From Deltaproteobacteria bacterium (GTDB lineage: Bacteria; Desulfobacterota; Desulfobacteria; Desulfobacterales; Desulfobacteraceae), in assembly GCA_019314105.1 (NCBI GenBank), contig JAFCZY010000029.1, positions 1 through 11,082 on the forward strand: 11,082 bases of DNA. The letters are read 5' to 3'. Under the pieces are notes generated by a model. The model did not search any database. It was not told where the DNA came from and was given only the letters and a program-made list of their open reading frames with translations. Positions 8,063-11,082 of this stretch are shown in pieces (position 1 is the stretch's first letter; every line of letters starts with the position of its first letter). The position numbers and the translations under genes are program-made.

Positions 8063-8068
8063 AGTCAA
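8063..8068 (-). promoter_or_regulatory. Possible -35 box for the hydratase gene
   Basis: On the minus strand TTGACT lies 33 bases before the ATG. The best -10 candidate, 17 bases further on (TAGCGT), is poor. If real, the leader would be only a few bases, which would fit the missing ribosome binding site. This is weak evidence. Confidence 0.25.
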
Positions 8069-8154
8069 TATCTGGTTTTTGGGAAAATATGAATAAAATA
8101 GAAAATTAATTATGGTCGGATATTGAGGGTGTCATATTTTTTTAAGAAAATATA

Positions 8155-8174
8155 GATTATGATTGACGATAATC
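8155..8174. promoter_or_regulatory. Inverted repeat around the gdhA -35 box (candidate operator)
   Basis: GATTAT (8155-8160) and ATAATC (8169-8174) are perfect inverted arms separated by 8 bases that contain the putative -35 hexamer TTGACG. A dimeric regulator bound here would compete with or contact RNA polymerase. The arms are short and AT-rich, so chance is possible. No regulator can be named. Confidence 0.35.
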
Positions 8175-8189
8175 AGAGTAGAGTATAAT
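8163..8189 (+). promoter_or_regulatory. Candidate sigma-70-type promoter of gdhA
   Basis: TTGACG (8163-8168) and a perfect TATAAT (8184-8189) lie on the plus strand within an AT-rich spacer. The spacing is 15 bases, shorter than the usual 16-18, so strength may depend on an activator. Transcription would start near 8196 and give a leader of about 50 bases before gdhA. Confidence 0.55.
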
Positions 8190-8227
8190 TTGAAAATTTG
8201 TGAAATATATTAAAAATTATTTTAAAC

Positions 8228-8240
8228 AGGAGGTAGGAGA
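8228..8240 (+). promoter_or_regulatory. Strong ribosome binding site of gdhA
   Basis: AGGAGGT (8228-8234) overlaps a second element TAGGAGA (8234-8240). The second ends 6 bases before ATG 8247, ideal spacing. The double element suggests high translation. Confidence 0.8.
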
Positions 8241-8246
8241 GAAAAA

Positions 8247-9596
8247 ATGGATACAATAATAGACATTGTTAATACGAGAGACCCGTTTGAAAAAGAATTT
8301 CATCAGGCAGTAAAAGAAGTTGCTGAATCAGTCAAACCGGTTCTGGATAAGAATCCTGAATATCGGCACGCGGGTATTGTGGAAAGAATGATTGAGCCGG
8401 AACGCGTGATCCAATTCAGGGTTCCCTGGGTGGATGATCAAGGTGTGGTTCGGGTTAATCGAGGATTCAGAATCCAGATGAACTCTGCCATTGGACCTTA
8501 TAAAGGCGGGTTGAGGCTACATCCTTCTGTTAACCTTTCCATTTTGAAATTTCTTGCGTTTGAGCAGGTATTTAAAAATGCATTGACCACGCTTCCTATG
8601 GGCGGTGGAAAAGGGGGCTCAGACTTTGATCCTAGTGGTAAATCAGATAATGAAGTCATGAGATTCTGCCAGAGCTTCATGTGTGAACTTTTTCGGCATT
8701 TAGGCCCTGATACGGACGTTCCTGCAGGAGATATCGGTGTCGGTGCAAGAGAGATCGGATACCTTTTTGGCATGTACAAAAAATTGAGGAATGAATTTGC
8801 AAGTGTTCTGACCGGGAAAAGTCTTAACTGGGGAGGAAGCCTGATAAGGCCGGAAGCTACCGGGTATGGAGTGGTCTTTTTTGCCGCGGAAATGCTGGCA
8901 GTCAAAAATGATACCCTTAAAGACAAAGTCTGCCTGGTATCCGGGTCCGGTAATGTGGCGCAATACACGGTTGAAAAATTAAATCAGATGGGGGCAAAGG
9001 TTGTTACACTCTCTGATACGTCAGGATATATTTATGATGAAAGAGGGATAGATAAAGACAAACTCCAGTATGTCATGTATCTGAAAAATGTAAAACGCGG
9101 CAGAATCAAAGAGTATGTGCAAAAATATCCTGAAGCAGTGTATATGGCTCGTGACGCGGGAGAAAGTCATAACCCGTGTTGTAACCATAAGGCAGACTGT
9201 GCATTCCCAAGTGCCACCCAGAATGAAATCAATGCCCAAGATGCTCAGAATCTGATAAACAATGGTGTGTCTTTGGTGTGTGAAGGGGCGAATATGCCGA
9301 CCACGCCGGAAGGGATTGATGTGTTTCTGGACAATGATGTGCTCTATGCACCGGGTAAGGCGGCCAATGCTGGCGGTGTTGCGGTGTCCGGGCTTGAAAT
9401 GTCCCAGAATGCAATGAGAATTAAATGGACTGCGAATGAAGTAGAAGATAGACTAAAGGGCATCATGAAAAGTATTCATGCGACCTGTCTTTCTACGGCA
9501 GAAGAATATGGAACCCTTGGCAATTATGTTAATGGTGCCAATATCGCCGGATTTGTTAAAGTGGCAGATGCCATGATGGATCAGGGTATCGTTTAA
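8247..9596 (+). CDS. gdhA: NADP-type glutamate dehydrogenase (hexameric, GdhA family)
   Basis: A 449-residue cytosolic enzyme interconverting 2-oxoglutarate plus ammonium and glutamate, the entry point for nitrogen assimilation. Its length matches bacterial hexameric GdhA (E. coli 447). The substrate-binding segment is SAIGPYKGGLR (80-90). The catalytic lysine region GGGKGGSDFDP is at 119-129 and the active-site PAGDIGVG at 159-166. The Rossmann nucleotide-binding loop is GSGNVAQY (233-240). Conserved C-terminal blocks are EGANMPTTPEG (346-356), APGKAANAGGV (368-378) and NIAGFVKVADAM (432-443). Cofactor preference (NADP) is inferred from family similarity. It is a single-gene unit with its own promoter region and a strong terminator. 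One oddity is a Cys/His-rich stretch, NPCCNHKADC (309-318), just before FPSATQNE. Confidence 0.95.
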   Translation: MDTIIDIVNTRDPFEKEFHQAVKEVAESVKPVLDKNPEYRHAGIVERMIEPERVIQFRVPWVDDQGVVRVNRGFRIQMNSAIGPYKGGLRLHPSVNLSILKFLAFEQVFKNALTTLPMGGGKGGSDFDPSGKSDNEVMRFCQSFMCELFRHLGPDTDVPAGDIGVGAREIGYLFGMYKKLRNEFASVLTGKSLNWGGSLIRPEATGYGVVFFAAEMLAVKNDTLKDKVCLVSGSGNVAQYTVEKLNQMGAKVVTLSDTSGYIYDERGIDKDKLQYVMYLKNVKRGRIKEYVQKYPEAVYMARDAGESHNPCCNHKADCAFPSATQNEINAQDAQNLINNGVSLVCEGANMPTTPEGIDVFLDNDVLYAPGKAANAGGVAVSGLEMSQNAMRIKWTANEVEDRLKGIMKSIHATCLSTAEEYGTLGNYVNGANIAGFVKVADAMMDQGIV

Positions 9597-9614
9597 TTTT
9601 TCAATAGAAGAATT

Positions 9615-9650
9615 AAAAAGGCTGGTTAATATGGTTAACCAGCCTTTTTT
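9615..9650. terminator. Bidirectional rho-independent terminator
   Basis: Perfect 10-bp arms GGCTGGTTAA (9620-9629) and TTAACCAGCC (9635-9644) enclose a 5-base loop. They are flanked by A5 on the left and T6 on the right. The hairpin can therefore end gdhA transcription on the plus strand and the convergent gene on the minus strand. The T-run overlaps the stop codon of the minus-strand gene (TAA at 9651-9649). Confidence 0.93.
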
Positions 9651-10056
9651 ACATGTCCATAATATAGGGTTCGATCATTTTTAACTCGTTGGGTCTGATG
9701 GGTCGCCAAGATATGGAATAAAGTGTTTCATGGGCCAGTTTCCGGTCAGGTTTCAGCATTGCCACCCGGATGGTATCCTCCAGTTCAATCCATAGCGTTT
9801 TAGCAATATTCAGATTATATTCTTTTGATAGTTTTTGGGCAAAATTGTGGATATAGTTTCTTAAAGATATATCCATGGTTGCCGGGGTGCTTGTATTTTT
9901 AAGGATGACAGCGAAGGGAATGAGGTAGCTGAGCCCGGTATCCTCCATTTCCAGTTTGACAATTCTCACCCGGTATGATCCCGGCCACCAGGCAATGGGT
10001 TTTTCTTTTGAAGTGCGTTTCCCATCCCATTTATAAATAAAATCATGCAGAATCAT
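9649..10056 (-). CDS. Uncharacterised small protein, 135 residues
   Basis: I do not recognise the family. The start at ATG 10054-10056 is chosen because AAGGGA (complement of 10063-10068) lies 6 bases upstream. An earlier in-frame ATG at 10069-10071 overlaps the TAA of the upstream gene and would add five residues. A still longer reading would run inside the upstream gene and is unlikely. The protein is soluble-looking, without a signal peptide or membrane helix. It has an aromatic N-terminal part (DFIYKWDGK, AWWPGSYRVRIVKLE), a predicted-helix stretch around LRNYIHNFAQKLSKEYNLN, and a strand-like ISWRPIRPNE near the end. Its coupling to the preceding gene suggests that the two products work together. 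It ends at the shared terminator hairpin. Confidence 0.7.
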   Translation of the reverse strand: MILHDFIYKWDGKRTSKEKPIAWWPGSYRVRIVKLEMEDTGLSYLIPFAVILKNTSTPATMDISLRNYIHNFAQKLSKEYNLNIAKTLWIELEDTIRVAMLKPDRKLAHETLYSISWRPIRPNELKMIEPYIMDM

Positions 10057-10070
10057 TTTGTATCCCTTCA

Positions 10071-11082
10071 TTAAAAAGCGTTGATTGCCATTCGGCATGC
10101 ATGGGCGAAATCCTCGGGATAACATCCGCTGATCCATCGTAACTGGGCTTCGGAAAAAGTATCCGGTGCATAAGGTAGTCTTGGGATGAATGAATATAAG
10201 AGATGCTGGTCTGCATCGGTTGAATCAAACCGTTTTGAGAATTCAATGGCGGTCACAAATTGAGCACCAAGGGATTCAAGGATTTTTACAGCGGTTAGAA
10301 TGCCCCTGTCCAGGGATTTCCGCATCTTTATATCTGCTTCAATAATGTTACCGCAAGGGGTTTTGGGCATGAGCTGCAGTTCCCACTCACAAATCTGCGC
10401 CTTGGGTACAAATAATATCGTGTGGTCATCTTCCATCAGAATAAGTGAAGATTCTCCACCCTTTGCCCCATCTGTTCTTGTATTGTTTTGGATAGCAGCT
10501 AAATAATTATCAAAAAAGTGTTTATCTGTTGTTTTTTTATATTGCCGGATAAAATCACCGATCAGATCGCCACAGGAAAAGGAAGGTATCTTTTGGCCTG
10601 AACAGGTTTGAACATACTTTGGGGTCATGGCATTCTGCTGGTGGATCATCTGATGAGAAGCATGAAGTCTGTGGCCGGACTGGGCATATCCATATCCAAA
10701 GTTCCACCCCCACAGGGTATTGTCAAATTCCAGGGAAGGGCCGGGGTTTTGTTTAAGTTTTATCTGTATTTTATCCCTGAGATCTTCAAGCCCGCTTTGG
10801 GTCAGGCACTCTCTTTTATCCGGCAAGGCAATGCCGAGGTCTGCCGCAAGCCGCACAAATGCACGCTGGTAGTATAAATGGCGGATGCCTCTCATATCTT
10901 CAAGACAAAGATCCTGAGTGCTGTACCGGATGGCATCGTTTGCCATATTGGATGCAAAATGTCCCCAGGGAATATAGGAATTTCGTCTTAAATATTCAAA
11001 GACATGGGTGTTCTTATCGGAAGACAGATATTCTCCGGTGATTTCATTACTCCCCTGAACGCCGGGTTTCAACACCAGGGTA
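10071..11082 (-). CDS. Uncharacterised protein, possibly divergent GalT/HIT-superfamily (5' end outside window)
   Basis: The frame is open through the right edge, so the N-terminus is missing; at least 337 residues are seen. Residue numbers count from GTG 11075-11073, which need not be a start. The family is not recognised with certainty. GHRLHASHQMIHQQ (134-147) resembles the catalytic segment of galactose-1-phosphate uridylyltransferases (GxSxxHPHxQI), with His141 in the nucleophile place but the first His shifted to 138. LFVPKAQICEWELQLMPK (221-238) resembles the GalT VPxxAxWPFExxLxPK block. IPRLPYAP (297-304) followed by GCYPEDFAHACR (317-328) resembles the C-terminal PR and PEDAAxxLR segments. 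A conserved-looking YIPWGHFASNMANDAIRY is at 34-51. The normal GalT Zn-Cys motif is not seen. Superfamily membership is my inference. It is translationally coupled (TAATG) to the downstream small gene. Confidence 0.6.
   Translation of the reverse strand, partial: TLVLKPGVQGSNEITGEYLSSDKNTHVFEYLRRNSYIPWGHFASNMANDAIRYSTQDLCLEDMRGIRHLYYQRAFVRLAADLGIALPDKRECLTQSGLEDLRDKIQIKLKQNPGPSLEFDNTLWGWNFGYGYAQSGHRLHASHQMIHQQNAMTPKYVQTCSGQKIPSFSCGDLIGDFIRQYKKTTDKHFFDNYLAAIQNNTRTDGAKGGESSLILMEDDHTILFVPKAQICEWELQLMPKTPCGNIIEADIKMRKSLDRGILTAVKILESLGAQFVTAIEFSKRFDSTDADQHLLYSFIPRLPYAPDTFSEAQLRWISGCYPEDFAHACRMAINAF

Noticed and set aside
10057..10137. N-terminal extension of the 135-residue minus-strand gene to a start at 10137
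   Set aside because: It would overlap the end of the upstream gene by 67 bases, whereas a good ribosome binding site precedes the ATG at 10056.

Overview
The window looks like a chromosomal segment of an anaerobic, probably sulfate-reducing Desulfobacterota bacterium (Desulfobacteraceae-like). This is an inference. It rests on an AcsE-like methyl-THF:corrinoid protein methyltransferase of the Wood-Ljungdahl type, moderate base composition with AT-rich spacers, and protein style. No rRNA, tRNA, insertion sequence, CRISPR array or phage gene is visible. Coding density is high, and no gene-free stretch exceeds about 220 bases.

Positions 1-7026, plus strand: the 3' end of an unrecognised gene is followed closely by hsdM (type I DNA methyltransferase subunit), an acsE-like methyltransferase gene, and an RND efflux pair (periplasmic adaptor and 1041-residue permease). 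Gaps are 21, 27, 37 and 1 bases with no clear terminator between them, so read-through is plausible although the functions are unrelated. No hsdS, hsdR or outer-membrane channel gene is present; partners must lie elsewhere or upstream.

Positions 7052-8029, minus strand: a two-domain hot-dog (MaoC-type) acyl-CoA hydratase-like gene, convergent with the RND permease. Positions 8030-8246 are an AT-rich spacer with a good candidate gdhA promoter. An inverted repeat encloses its -35 box.

Positions 8247-9596, plus strand: gdhA, a hexameric-type glutamate dehydrogenase with a strong ribosome binding site. It ends at a near-perfect bidirectional terminator hairpin.

Positions 9649-11082, minus strand: two tightly coupled uncharacterised genes. 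The upstream one runs off the window edge. It carries a histidine-rich motif and a C-terminal layout that remind me of the GalT/HIT nucleotidyl-transferase superfamily, in divergent form. The downstream one encodes about 135 residues of unknown function. This pair is the least explained and most interesting part of the window; the rest is largely recognisable housekeeping or common accessory genes.
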